Source: Komagataeibacter saccharivorans
GTDB taxonomy: Bacteria; Pseudomonadota; Alphaproteobacteria; Acetobacterales; Acetobacteraceae
NCBI RefSeq assembly: GCF_003207825.1
Contig: NZ_NKTY01000003.1
Span: 1 to 64,000 of the forward strand
Direction of reading: 5' to 3'
Length of the DNA stretch: 64,000 bases
Of the stretch, positions 56,123 to 64,000 are shown in pieces (position 1 is the first letter of the stretch; every line of letters begins with the position of its first letter). A model generated the notes under the pieces. It saw only the letters and a program-made list of their open reading frames with translations, was not told where the DNA came from and searched no databases. A program made the translations under genes and the position numbers.

Positions 56123-56794
56123 TTACTGCGCCGAAGCGGGTGATTCCGCCCTGATCTTCTCCAGCATGGGCAGTGTTGTCTGGATGATCGCGTTACCCCA
56201 GACCTGATAACTTGCGCCCGTGGCGTGAATACCATCGATGGTGTTGACCGAACCGGGTTTCATGAGCTGCGTGCCGTCAACATAGGCGCAGGGCGAAACC
56301 TCGCTTTTCAGCAGTTCCGCCATTTCAGCCGCGCGCTTGTCGGTCTTGCCGTAGCGCGGGCTGTACTGCCCCCATGTGGGACCAATCCAGATGCACGCGG
56401 TCTTGCCGATGGTATAGGTCAGGGTCTTGACCTGTTCATCCACCCAGTCCTTCGACACCGTGTTCTGGCCATAGGCCGCCATGGTGTCGCCCAGCACGAC
56501 CATGATGACATCCGGATGCCATTTTTCCATCAGCGCGGAAATGGGCGGTGGGGAGGCGGGTTTCATGTTGGGGGCGCCGATCGGCGCATCGCCGATGCGC
56601 TCGGCCGCGCCACAGCCGTTATTGGGATTGGGCACGACCCAGTCCGCCGCCGTGGATGAACACACCCCGTATGTCACGACTTTCGCACCCTGCTTCGTAT
56701 ATTCATCAGGGAGAATGGAGAGCAGGGAATCCTTGAATGTTACATGGCTGTCGCCAATGATCAGAAGCGTGAGACCAGCCAGCAACGCATTCAC
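56123..56794 (-). CDS. bcsX: SGNH-family hydrolase BcsX
   Basis: A 223-residue protein. It begins with a short hydrophobic stretch (NALLAGLTLL) running into IIGDSHVTF, the GDS block of the SGNH family; a later VVLGDTMAAYG block and the DGIHATGASY Asp-His pair complete the triad. The family cleaves ester bonds; BcsX in type II cellulose operons is thought to work with BcsY on acyl groups of cellulose. The GTG start has GGAG eight bases upstream. It is the first gene of the cluster, with a 640-bp AT-rich region upstream. The name BcsX is taken from position beside bcsY and fold. Confidence 0.85.
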   Translation of the reverse strand: MNALLAGLTLLIIGDSHVTFKDSLLSILPDEYTKQGAKVVTYGVCSSTAADWVVPNPNNGCGAAERIGDAPIGAPNMKPASPPPISALMEKWHPDVIMVVLGDTMAAYGQNTVSKDWVDEQVKTLTYTIGKTACIWIGPTWGQYSPRYGKTDKRAAEMAELLKSEVSPCAYVDGTQLMKPGSVNTIDGIHATGASYQVWGNAIIQTTLPMLEKIRAESPASAQ

Positions 56795-57435
56795 AATCCA
56801 TTACTCCACAAGTTTTTTACGAATGTTAAGCGCATAGCAGAAAAAAAAATATCGAACCAGAGCCACAGCCACCGTGCGCGCGATGGCGACCGCATCGGCC
56901 TTTATCAGCCATCTGCGCTTCTATTATTATGATTTTAATCGTTTTTATTTCCATTTTCACGCTGGCGGACCGATACGAAAACCGGACAGAAAGTTAGACT
57001 GGCACATCTACGTGCCTGACAAATTCATGAAAAAACAGGCCCGGCCCCAAAAATAGAGGCCGACAGTCCGGTATTCTTTCTGCCTGTCGCCCCGCGAATA
57101 TCACAAAAATATATTTTTTTAAAAAATTGTCATGAAAAATTATGGAAAAAAGTCAGAAAATATCCATCAAACCCCCGGCGAAAACCAGATCGTTTCGATC
57201 TGTTGATCACCACATGCCATGATATGTTTTTACAAACCGTAAAGTGCCGCAACAGTAGTCCTGCTTTCCAGAACAGCATTCCGCCGGCACCTGCACGAAC
57301 TGCATTATATTTACAAAAGCAGACAGAAATCCCGCACAGGACTTCAGATGCGCACAAGTGGGCGCATCCATATGCCACGCCGCTATTGCCCGCATAAGCA
57401 GGAAGGGCAATATCATTTGCGATATGAAGAATTGG
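56795..57435. other. AT-rich upstream region of the cellulose locus
   Basis: No gene is seen in 641 bp. The region is far richer in A/T than its neighbours, with runs such as AAAAAAAAA near 56840 and the TATATTTTTTTAAAAAATT stretch at 57113-57127, and short hairpins (ATTGCCC/GGGCAAT near 57385-57413). It must contain the bcsX promoter; no confident -35/-10 pair was picked. An intergenic position beside a tRNA gene makes it a plausible island border. Confidence 0.5.
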
Positions 57436-57508
57436 CGTCCCGTACGGGATTCGAACCCGTGTTGTCGCCGTGAGAGGGCGATGTCCTAGGCCTCTAGACG
57501 AACGGGAC
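57436..57508 (-). tRNA. tRNA-Glu (anticodon CTC)
   Basis: On the minus strand GTCCCGT begins the acceptor stem and ACGGGAC closes it, with G as discriminator. The anticodon stem TCGCC/GGCGA carries the loop CTCTCAC, so the anticodon is CTC (Glu, codon GAG). The T-arm holds GGTTCGAATCC. The 73-nt length fits a tRNA without an encoded CCA. Confidence 0.95.
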
Positions 57509-57586
57509 CAGGGCCGAGGCCGCTTCTATGTGATCCCGCATTCCAATGCAAGAGGCAAGAATGCTGCCGCCCCGCTTTTCCGGCTT

Positions 57587-57934
57587 TCAGCGCCCGATCA
57601 GCAGCCGCGCCACAATCCGCCTGCCCGCCGGGTCCCATATGATGATACGTTCAGCACTTCCTCCACCCGACAGGGCGGCGGCGATCATGCCATCGGGGCG
57701 CGTGGTCAGCGATTCAACATGGGTGCCTGCCGGTTCATCCAGCATCAGCGCCTCATATCCCCCCTGCGCCGGCAGTGTCGGCACGGACGCCGAAACCGCC
57801 GGACGGGTAGCGGCAATGGACGGATGCATCATCCGGTGCACCAGCACGCCCACCAGCACGAGGGAGCCGACAAACAGCAGAACCCCCATACCGATCACAG
57901 CCGCCAGCAGCGCGCGCGATCCCTGTTTTTCCAT
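57587..57934 (-). CDS. Small membrane protein (DUF6476-like)
   Basis: A 115-residue protein with one N-terminal membrane helix (LLAAVIGMGVLLFVGSLVLVGVLV) and a soluble C-terminal domain that ends in RIIIWDPAGRRIVARLLIG. The layout resembles short alphaproteobacterial proteins of the DUF6476 type (membrane helix, then a WD-like strand such as 'vWD...Gr.l..i'). Function unknown. ATG at 57934 has GGAAAG upstream; fifteen extra codons upstream are not needed. It lies between the tRNA gene and the divergent pseudouridine synthase gene. Confidence 0.65.
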   Translation of the reverse strand: MEKQGSRALLAAVIGMGVLLFVGSLVLVGVLVHRMMHPSIAATRPAVSASVPTLPAQGGYEALMLDEPAGTHVESLTTRPDGMIAAALSGGGSAERIIIWDPAGRRIVARLLIGR

Positions 57935-57982
57935 TATGTGCTTTCCGTTCCCGTATGCCGTTTTTTCCGATAGACACATGCC

Positions 57983-58954
57983 ATGACCGACACCGCCCCC
58001 CCTGCCCCCGTCATCGCCACCGCCGAGGACGCAGGCCAGCGTACCGACCGCTTCATTGCCAGTGCGGTCACCACGCTGTCACGCTCACGCATCAAGTCCC
58101 TTATGGAAAGCGGCCACCTGTTACGCAATGGCAGCCCGCTTCGTGACCCGGCGGAACCCGTGCGCGCGGGCATGTGTTATGAAATTCATCTGCCCCCCGC
58201 AATCCCCGCAACACCGCAGGGGCAGGATATCGGTCTGGACGTACTCTATGAGGACCGCGACCTGATCGTACTCGACAAACCGGCAGGCATGGTCGTCCAT
58301 CCCGCGCCGGGCAACGAGGACGGCACATTGGTCAACGCCCTGCTGGCCCATTGTGGCGAGGGGCTGACCGGAATCGGTGGCGAAAAAAGACCCGGCATCG
58401 TCCACCGTCTGGACAAGGATACGTCGGGCGTCATGGTCGCGGCCAAAACGGAAATGGCCCATCAGGCGCTTTCCCTCGCCTTTGCCGAACGCAGGATCGA
58501 CCGTGCCTATCAGGCCATATGCTGGGGCATTCCCACGCCCGCCAGCGGATCGTTTGACGGTGCGATCGGGCGCGACCGCCGCGACCGCAAACGCATGGCG
58601 GTGATCGCCAATGGCGGCGGCAAGGCGGCCCTGACGCATTACCGGATTCTGGACACCTTCCATGGCGGGCTGTCCCATGTGGAATGCAGGCTCGCCACCG
58701 GGCGCACGCATCAGATCCGGGTTCATTTCGCCCATGCGGGTCACGCGCTGGTGGGCGATCCTGTCTACCTGCGCCGCATTCCCGCAGCCGCCCGCGGCCT
58801 GCCCCCCGATGCGAAGCATGCCGCGCTGGATTTTGCCCGTCAGGCGCTGCATGCCCGCAGGCTGGGATTCATCCATCCGCGCAGCGGCGAACAGATGCTG
58901 TTCGAGACCGCGCCCCCCGAAGACTTCCGCCAGCTTCTGGACAGCATCGCCTGA
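57983..58954 (+). CDS. rluD: RluD-type RluA-family pseudouridine synthase
   Basis: A 323-residue enzyme that isomerises uridine in 23S rRNA. Domains: N-terminal S4-like domain (QRTDRFIASAVTTLSRSRIKSLMESGHLLRNG in parts) and the catalytic core with the motif GIVHRLDKDTSGVMVAAKT, in which the Asp is catalytic, followed by the LATGRTHQIRVHFAHAGHALVGDPVYL segment. The presence of the S4 domain supports RluD rather than RluA/RluC, and RluD modifies helix 69 in E. coli; the exact target here is inferred. The gene is divergent from the small membrane protein, and rpoH follows on the same strand. Confidence 0.9.
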   Translation: MTDTAPPAPVIATAEDAGQRTDRFIASAVTTLSRSRIKSLMESGHLLRNGSPLRDPAEPVRAGMCYEIHLPPAIPATPQGQDIGLDVLYEDRDLIVLDKPAGMVVHPAPGNEDGTLVNALLAHCGEGLTGIGGEKRPGIVHRLDKDTSGVMVAAKTEMAHQALSLAFAERRIDRAYQAICWGIPTPASGSFDGAIGRDRRDRKRMAVIANGGGKAALTHYRILDTFHGGLSHVECRLATGRTHQIRVHFAHAGHALVGDPVYLRRIPAAARGLPPDAKHAALDFARQALHARRLGFIHPRSGEQMLFETAPPEDFRQLLDSIA

Positions 58955-58970
58955 CCTGCTGGCATATTTA

Positions 58971-58999
58971 TTGACATAACGGGGAAAAATCCCTACATT
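58971..58999 (+). promoter_or_regulatory. Sigma-70-type promoter of rpoH
   Basis: TTGACA at 58971-58976, a 17-bp spacer and TACATT at 58994-58999 form a good housekeeping promoter. It would give a leader of about 190 nt before the rpoH ATG at 59194. Confidence 0.65.
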
Positions 59000-59005
59000 C
59001 CATGA

Positions 59006-59193
59006 TTGTTTGCCGGGGCCGACGCCCCCAGGCTAACTGGACGTCCTGTATGAAACTGCCCATGACGGGGGTTTGATATGGGGACGTGAGAAGTCCAGTC
59101 GTGCGTCTAGCAGAGTGATGATGCAACCCTTCCGGTCACAATTACGTTGAACCGGATTACCGCTGCCCATCCCTGCAACAGGAGTCCGTTACA
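59006..59193 (+). promoter_or_regulatory. Structured 5' leader of rpoH
   Basis: The leader contains several helices: GGGGC/GCCCC near 59015-59028, a long-range stem ACTGGAC (59036-59042) with GTCCAGT (59093-59099) extended by GTCC/GGAC, a local helix between them, and TCCGGT/ACCGGA (59131-59156). A long structured leader before a heat-shock sigma gene could act as a thermosensor or other translational control. This is inferred from pairing only. Confidence 0.5.
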
Positions 59194-60090
59194 ATGGCCT
59201 CTTCTGCTCTCATTTCCGGTCCCGAAAACAACCTGTCCAAATACCTTCGGGACATCCGCAAATTCCCCATGCTCTCCCCCGAGGAGGAGCTTCGCCTGTC
59301 GCACCGGTGGAAAGACAAGGGCGACACCGAAGCCGCGCATAAACTCGTAACCTCCCACCTGCGGCTGGTGGCCAAGATCGCCATGGGCTATCGCGGCTAC
59401 GGCCTGCCGGTGGGCGAACTGATCAGCGAAGGCAATATCGGGATGATGCAGGCCGTGCGCCGCTTCGACCCTGATCGTGGCTTCCGTCTGGCCACCTACG
59501 CCATGTGGTGGATCAGGGCCGCAATACAGGAGTACATCCTGCATAGCTGGTCACTGGTCAAGATCGGCACAACCGCCGCCCAGAAAAAACTTTTCTTCAA
59601 CCTGCGCCGCCTCAAGGGGCAGATGCAGGCGATTGACGATGGCGACCTGCCGCCCGAACAGGTCAACAAGATTGCCCAGTCCCTCGGCGTGCCCGAACAG
59701 GACGTGGTGAACATGAACCGCAGGCTTGCCGCCCCGGATCACAGCCTGAACGCGCCCTTGCGGCTGGATGGCGAGGGCGAATGGCAGGACTGGCTGGTTG
59801 ATGACAATGACAACCAGGAAGAAACCCTTGCCCAGAGCGAGGAATTTTCCGGCAGGCAGGCCCTTCTGGCCAACGCCATGAAGTCGCTTAACGAGCGTGA
59901 ACGCCACATCCTGACCGAGCGCAGGCTGAAGGAAGAACCCGCCACGCTGGAAGAACTGTCGCACGTCTACAACATCTCCCGCGAACGGGTGCGCCAGATC
60001 GAGGTCCGGGCCTTTGAAAAGGTGCAGAACGCCATGAAAGCGGAAGTCGCCACCCGCCGCGCGAAACACGAGGCACAGGCCGAGGCCTGA
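59194..60090 (+). CDS. rpoH: RNA polymerase heat-shock sigma factor RpoH (sigma-32)
   Basis: A 298-residue sigma-70 family factor for heat-shock genes. Region 2 contains HLRLVAKIAMGYRGYGLPVGELISEGNIGMMQAVRRFDP in parts and the GFRLATYAMWWIRAAIQEYIL segment. The RpoH box QKKLFFNLR is at residues 130-138, which separates it from other sigma factors. Region 4 holds LNERERHILTERRL and NISRERVRQIEVRAFEKVQ for -35 recognition. No region 1.1 is present, as expected. Its leader is structured. One candidate target promoter, htpG, is in the window. Confidence 0.97.
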   Translation: MASSALISGPENNLSKYLRDIRKFPMLSPEEELRLSHRWKDKGDTEAAHKLVTSHLRLVAKIAMGYRGYGLPVGELISEGNIGMMQAVRRFDPDRGFRLATYAMWWIRAAIQEYILHSWSLVKIGTTAAQKKLFFNLRRLKGQMQAIDDGDLPPEQVNKIAQSLGVPEQDVVNMNRRLAAPDHSLNAPLRLDGEGEWQDWLVDDNDNQEETLAQSEEFSGRQALLANAMKSLNERERHILTERRLKEEPATLEELSHVYNISRERVRQIEVRAFEKVQNAMKAEVATRRAKHEAQAEA

Positions 60091-60109
60091 CCCCGCGTTA
60101 CTTCCCGAT

Positions 60110-60149
60110 AAAAAAGCCCCGCACGCTTCTGGCGCTGCGGGGCTTTTTT
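60110..60149 (+). terminator. Intrinsic terminator of rpoH
   Basis: GCCCCGCA (60116-60123) pairs with TGCGGGGC (60136-60143) and is followed by seven T's, after six A's on the other side. It lies 20 bp after the rpoH stop. Confidence 0.9.
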
Positions 60150-60182
60150 TGTCTGTGCTGACCACAGGAGGGAAGAAGCTTC

Positions 60183-60239
60183 AGGGAATACCGCCTTTTT
60201 GAAAAAAGGCGGTACCCAGAAACTTCCATGACTTTCAGA
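60183..60239. repeat. Dispersed palindromic repeat, copy 2
   Basis: The core is a perfect 12-bp palindrome at 60189-60214 (TACCGCCTTTTT, GA, AAAAAGGCGGTA), with a right part shared with copy 1 (AAACTTCCATGACTTTCAG). It lies directly behind the purA stop on the minus strand and may serve as its transcription terminator or RNA end. Confidence 0.75.
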
Positions 60240-61529
60240 TCAGTCCTCGAACGGGTCACGCATCAGGATGGTGTCGTCACGTTCCGGGCTGGTGGACAGC
60301 AGCGTTACCGGCGCTTCGACCAGTTCCTCGATCCGGCGGACATATTTGATGGCCTGCGCGGGCAGTTCAGCCCATGAGCGCGCGCCCTTCGTGCTGTCCT
60401 TCCACCCTTCCAGCGTTTCAAACACGGGACGGATACGCTGCTGCGCACCGGGGGCGGAGGGGAAATGCTTCGTCGTCACGCCATCAAGCTCGTAACCGAC
60501 GCAGATCCTGATTTCGTCCAGCCCGTCCAGCACGTCCAGCTTGGTCAGGGCAAGGCCGTTCACGCCACCAACACGCACCGCACGACGCACCAGCACGGCA
60601 TCAAACCAGCCGCAGCGACGCGGGCGCCCCGTCACGGTACCGAATTCATGCCCGCGCTCGCCCAGCGTGCGACCCATTTCATCATGCAGTTCGCTGGGGA
60701 ACGGGCCTTCACCCACGCGGGTCGTATAGGCCTTGGCGATACCCAGAACGAAACCGATGCTGTTGGGGCCGACACCCGCGCCGGTACCGGCATTGGCGGC
60801 AACCGTGTTGGAACTGGTCACGAACGGATAGGTACCGTGATCCACATCCAGCATGACCGCCTGCGCGCCTTCGAACAGGATACGCGCACCACCACGGCGG
60901 CTGTCATCCAGCAGGTCCCATACCGGGGCCATAAACGGCAGCACGCGCGGCGCCACGCCGTTCAGGAAGTCCAGCAGTTCCTGTTTGGTGAAGGTGTCCG
61001 CACCCAGCCCCTTGAGGAGGGTGTTGTGGTGCAGCAGCAGTTCGTCCAGCTTCCAGTCCAGCGTTTCCGGCTCGGCCAGGTCACACAGACGGATGGCGCG
61101 GCGGGCGACCTTGTCTTCATAGGCGGGGCCGATGCCACGGCCGGTCGTGCCGATCTTGCGATCCCCACGCGCGGCTTCACGCGCACGGTCCAGCGCGCCA
61201 TGCACGGGCAGGATCAGCGGCGCGTTTTCAGCAATCTTCAGCGTCTCGGGCGTGACTTTCAGGCCCTGCGCGGTGACACGGTCGATTTCCTTCAGCAGGG
61301 CTTCAGGGTCAACAACCACGCCATTGCCGATCACACCCGTCTTGCCACGTACCAGGCCGGAAGGCAGAAGCGACAGCTTGTAGGTCTGATCGCCCACAAC
61401 CAGCGTATGGCCCGCATTATGGCCACCCTGGAAGCGCACGACCACGTCGGCCCGGCTGGCCAGCCAGTCAACGATCTTCCCCTTGCCCTCGTCACCCCAC
61501 TGGGTGCCGATCACGGTGACGTTGGACAT
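60240..61529 (-). CDS. purA: Adenylosuccinate synthetase
   Basis: A 429-residue GTP-dependent enzyme that makes adenylosuccinate from IMP and aspartate in AMP synthesis. Landmarks: [18 protein letters not shown] (P-loop-like phosphate site), [74 protein letters not shown] and [13 protein letters not shown]. The normal E. coli length is about 432. It is downstream of hisZ (82 bp) on the minus strand. The dispersed palindrome copy 2 follows its stop. Confidence 0.97.
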   Translation of the reverse strand: MSNVTVIGTQWGDEGKGKIVDWLASRADVVVRFQGGHNAGHTLVVGDQTYKLSLLPSGLVRGKTGVIGNGVVVDPEALLKEIDRVTAQGLKVTPETLKIAENAPLILPVHGALDRAREAARGDRKIGTTGRGIGPAYEDKVARRAIRLCDLAEPETLDWKLDELLLHHNTLLKGLGADTFTKQELLDFLNGVAPRVLPFMAPVWDLLDDSRRGGARILFEGAQAVMLDVDHGTYPFVTSSNTVAANAGTGAGVGPNSIGFVLGIAKAYTTRVGEGPFPSELHDEMGRTLGERGHEFGTVTGRPRRCGWFDAVLVRRAVRVGGVNGLALTKLDVLDGLDEIRICVGYELDGVTTKHFPSAPGAQQRIRPVFETLEGWKDSTKGARSWAELPAQAIKYVRRIEELVEAPVTLLSTSPERDDTILMRDPFED

Positions 61530-61611
61530 TTCATGCTCCTTGATTGCTGCCCGGCGGCGACTGCTGTGCCTGCCGGAAAAAACTCTGCTGTTCAGAAAAT
61601 CAGGCGAAAAA

Positions 61612-62763
61612 TCAGGCCCCGTCCACCGGCACGGCCTGCCCGTCCACCACCATCAGCGGACAGGACAGCATCACCGCTTCCGCCCGCGCATCCCCATCGG
61701 GCGCCAGCGCGCCAACCGTGGCATAGCCCCCGGCGCGCAGTGCCGCCCCGGTTTCCGCCGGGGTGCCCCACGGCAGGAACACCCGCACGCGGCTGGGCAG
61801 CGCCGGGGCGGCACGCAGGATGATGTCCGGGCGCAGGGTCAGACCGCAGGCCGGTTCGTCATCATTGGACAGATAACGGCCACCACGGCCCAGCTCCTCG
61901 CGCTGTCCGGCTGCGTACACGCTGACGCAGACGCCGGTATGATACTGCCAGCCCCGGAATTCCACCGGGTCAACCGTCAGGCGGATACCCGGCACGCGGG
62001 CTTCGATCGCGGCGACAGTCGCGGCCAGCCTTTCGCTCAGCGCACGTACGGCAGGCGGCAGGTCGACCGCAGCCAGTTCCGCCAGCGCGCCACGCGCCGG
62101 ACCCGCCGCATGCAGCAGGCGGATCAGCACCGGGGCCAGTTCACCGCCATGGCGGGCAACGGCGGCCGCGTCCTTGCGGTCCAGCGCGCGCATGAGCGTG
62201 CCGCGCACCTGTCCGTCAAACCCGCCCGTATCCAGCAGCGCCGTGGTCAGGGAAGGCATGGTCAGGTCGAATGACACGCCACGCACCTGCAACGTGGCCA
62301 GACATTCCGCGGCGATGGCGACGATTTCCGCATCCGCTTCAGGCCGGTCGGGACCGATCAGTTCGATACCGGCCTGCGAAATCTGGCGATCCCCCTCACC
62401 CCGATTGCTGGCCATGAGGATACACGGCCCCGCATAGGCAAGACGCAGCGGACGCGGCACGTCCGGCAGCCGTGTTGCGGCAATGCGGGCGATCTGCGGT
62501 GTCATGTCGGGACGCAGCGCCATCATGCGGCGTGTATCAGGGTCCATCAGCCGGAACGTCTGCTCCGCCACGGCAGAGCCCGAACCGGACAGCAGCGTTT
62601 CCTCGAATTCCAGCAGGGGCGGCGTCACGCGGTCATAACCGTGGGCCGCGAACACGCGCATCAGCGTCTCGACACCGGCGGCCTCGGCTTCAGCCTCGGG
62701 GGGGAGCCTGTCCACGAAACCGGCGGGCAGCAGCGCGGGATTGAACGGCGGATCATCAGTCAT
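61612..62763 (-). CDS. hisZ: ATP phosphoribosyltransferase regulatory subunit HisZ
   Basis: A 383-residue paralogue of histidyl-tRNA synthetase. It keeps the class II core outline ([41 protein letters not shown] in parts) but lacks the HisRS His-A loops and the C-terminal anticodon domain, and has [21 protein letters not shown]. HisZ activates the short form of HisG in the first step of histidine synthesis. Its position between serC and purA is common in alphaproteobacteria. No hisG lies in the window. Confidence 0.93.
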   Translation of the reverse strand: MTDDPPFNPALLPAGFVDRLPPEAEAEAAGVETLMRVFAAHGYDRVTPPLLEFEETLLSGSGSAVAEQTFRLMDPDTRRMMALRPDMTPQIARIAATRLPDVPRPLRLAYAGPCILMASNRGEGDRQISQAGIELIGPDRPEADAEIVAIAAECLATLQVRGVSFDLTMPSLTTALLDTGGFDGQVRGTLMRALDRKDAAAVARHGGELAPVLIRLLHAAGPARGALAELAAVDLPPAVRALSERLAATVAAIEARVPGIRLTVDPVEFRGWQYHTGVCVSVYAAGQREELGRGGRYLSNDDEPACGLTLRPDIILRAAPALPSRVRVFLPWGTPAETGAALRAGGYATVGALAPDGDARAEAVMLSCPLMVVDGQAVPVDGA

Positions 62764-62837
62764 ATCGGGGGCCTATCGTGCTGCACCCTGCCCGGCCAGC
62801 GGCGGACAGGGTGGAGAGGACATGGAAGCGGATGGCT

Positions 62838-64000
62838 TCAGGCGTGCTGGGGGCAGACCTGTGCGTAGGCCCAGTCAAGCCACGGCAGCACGGCACGCAG
62901 GTCGGATGCCTCCACCGTCGCACCACCCCACAGCCGCAGGCCCGGCGGCGCATCACGGTAGCTGCCCACATCAAGCGCCACACCTTCCTGCCCCAGCAGG
63001 GAGACGATCTTCTTCGCCGCCGCCGTCTGGCCCGCATGGTCCAGCGCGGTAAACCACGGCGCCACGATACGCAGGCAGATGGCGGTGCTGGAACGGTGCG
63101 CGGGATTGGTCGCAAGGAACTGCGCCCAGTCGGACTTTTCTTCCCATTCGGCTATGGCGGCAAGGTTGGCTTCGCTGCGCGCGATCAGCCCCTTCAGCCC
63201 GCCAACGCTTTCGGCCCATTTCAGGCCGTCAAGCGCGTCTTCCACACACAGCATGGACGGGGTGTTGATGGTGTCGCCACGGAAGATGCCGTCAATCAGC
63301 CCCTTGCTGTTGGTCAGGCGGAAGATCTTGGGCAGGGCACGCGGCGCGGGCGTTGAAACCAGTCGTTCAACCGCGCGTGGCGACAGGGCCAGCATGCCGT
63401 GCGCGGCCTCACCACCAAGCACTTTCTGCCACGACCACGTCACCACATCCAGCCTGTCCCATGGCAGGTCCATGGCGAAGGCGGCGGATGTGGCATCACA
63501 GATCACCAGCCCGTCGCGCTGCGCGGAAATGGCGGCGTCATAGGGCAGGCGCGCGCCCGATGTCGTGCCGTTCCAGGTCAGCACCACGTCGCGCGCCCAG
63601 TCGACCTGCGCCAGATCGGGGATTTCGCCGTAATCCGCTTTCAGCACGCGGGCATCGGCCAGTCTGAGCTGGGCAATGATGTCATTGGCCCATGTAGCGG
63701 AAAAGCTTTCGAACGCCAGCACATCCACCGGACGCGTGCCGAGGATGGACCACAGCACCATTTCCACCGCACCCGTATCCGATGCGGGCACGATGCCCAG
63801 AACCCAGTCATCCGGCATGCCCAGCAGCGCCTTCGAGCGCGTGATGACATCATTCAGGCGCGCGCGGCCTTCCGTCGAACGGTGCGAGCGCCCCACCAGC
63901 GCATCGGACAGGGCGGAAAGCGACCAGCCCGGGCGCTTGGCGCACGGCCCGGAAGAAAAGCACGGATTGGCAGGCCGTGCGGACGGCTTGGCAGTAAGGG
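62838..64000 (-). CDS. serC: Phosphoserine aminotransferase, N-terminus cut by window end
   Basis: The frame continues from the stop at 62838 to the end of the window, reading [25 protein letters not shown] at the visible N-terminal side (in parts), which is the expected SerC start region. The pyridoxal-phosphate enzyme converts 3-phosphohydroxypyruvate to phosphoserine. Landmarks: PNFSSGP-type [80 protein letters not shown] with the PLP lysine after SWQ, and the C-terminal [15 protein letters not shown]. The start codon lies just beyond base 64000. This long type is common in alphaproteobacteria. hisZ and purA follow. Confidence 0.95.
   Translation of the reverse strand, partial: LTAKPSARPANPCFSSGPCAKRPGWSLSALSDALVGRSHRSTEGRARLNDVITRSKALLGMPDDWVLGIVPASDTGAVEMVLWSILGTRPVDVLAFESFSATWANDIIAQLRLADARVLKADYGEIPDLAQVDWARDVVLTWNGTTSGARLPYDAAISAQRDGLVICDATSAAFAMDLPWDRLDVVTWSWQKVLGGEAAHGMLALSPRAVERLVSTPAPRALPKIFRLTNSKGLIDGIFRGDTINTPSMLCVEDALDGLKWAESVGGLKGLIARSEANLAAIAEWEEKSDWAQFLATNPAHRSSTAICLRIVAPWFTALDHAGQTAAAKKIVSLLGQEGVALDVGSYRDAPPGLRLWGGATVEASDLRAVLPWLDWAYAQVCPQHA

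Noticed and set aside
57385-57413. Hairpin next to the tRNA-Glu gene as an att site or terminator
   Set aside because: The stem is only 7 bp, has no T-run, and no matching direct repeat was found in the window.

Overview
The window is a high-GC chromosomal segment from an acetic acid bacterium (Acetobacteraceae), most likely Komagataeibacter or the closely related Novacetimonas. The strongest evidence is a bacterial cellulose synthase locus at 41.4-56.8 kb carrying genes typical of that group: fused bcsAB, bcsD, ccpAx, cmcAx, bcsX and bcsY. Alphaproteobacterial blocks (dgt / argS-SPOR-scpA-scpB-tatB-tatC-serS) and an RpoH with the family's signature box agree with this. Genus and species are inferences from gene content; no database was searched.

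Layout. 0-8 kb: the end of an OmpA-type gene, GtrA-like protein, tenA, alaS, a beta-carbonic anhydrase, an EEP-family phosphohydrolase, a small membrane protein, a Tat-exported NADP-binding oxidoreductase and an HdeD-like protein. 8-20.6 kb: translation and housekeeping (rpsD, prfC, cysS, a TrmJ-like methyltransferase, gltX), a nicotinate phosphoribosyltransferase, class II DAHP synthase with a possible attenuator, gor and fpr. 20.9-23.4 kb: a Suv3-like RNA helicase. 23.5-31.9 kb: a minus-strand run of serS, tatC, tatB, scpB, scpA, a SPOR protein, argS and dgt. 32-41.2 kb: erpA-xthA on the plus strand, then minus-strand aspS-eipB, mtnA, htpG, a Nudix hydrolase, a DUF985 cupin and an exported chorismate-lyase-like protein.

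41.4-56.8 kb: eight co-directional minus-strand genes, in transcription order bcsX, bcsY, bcsC, a large secreted SGNH hydrolase (comparable in size and place to the reported ORF569), cmcAx, ccpAx, bcsAB, bcsD. As I know the family, bcsX-bcsY-bcsC-ORF569 belongs to the type II operon behind its own bcsAB, whereas cmcAx-ccpAx-bcsAB-bcsC-bcsD belongs to type I. Here the two halves are joined: one bcsAB and one bcsC serve the whole, and bcsC is missing between bcsAB and bcsD. A locus like this could couple a crystalline-cellulose machine (CcpAx, BcsD, CmcAx) to an acylation/deacylation module (BcsX, BcsY, SGNH protein). A 92-bp hairpin covers the signal-peptide codons of bcsC, and an 11-codon leader ORF overlaps the bcsD start. 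The locus begins beside an AT-rich 640-bp gap and a tRNA-Glu gene.

57.4-64 kb: tRNA-Glu, a small membrane protein, an RluD-type pseudouridine synthase, rpoH with a clear promoter and a long structured leader, then minus-strand serC (cut by the window end), hisZ and purA. A dispersed palindromic repeat occurs twice, each time just behind the 3' end of a minus-strand gene. No CRISPR array, insertion sequence, rRNA or phage gene was seen.
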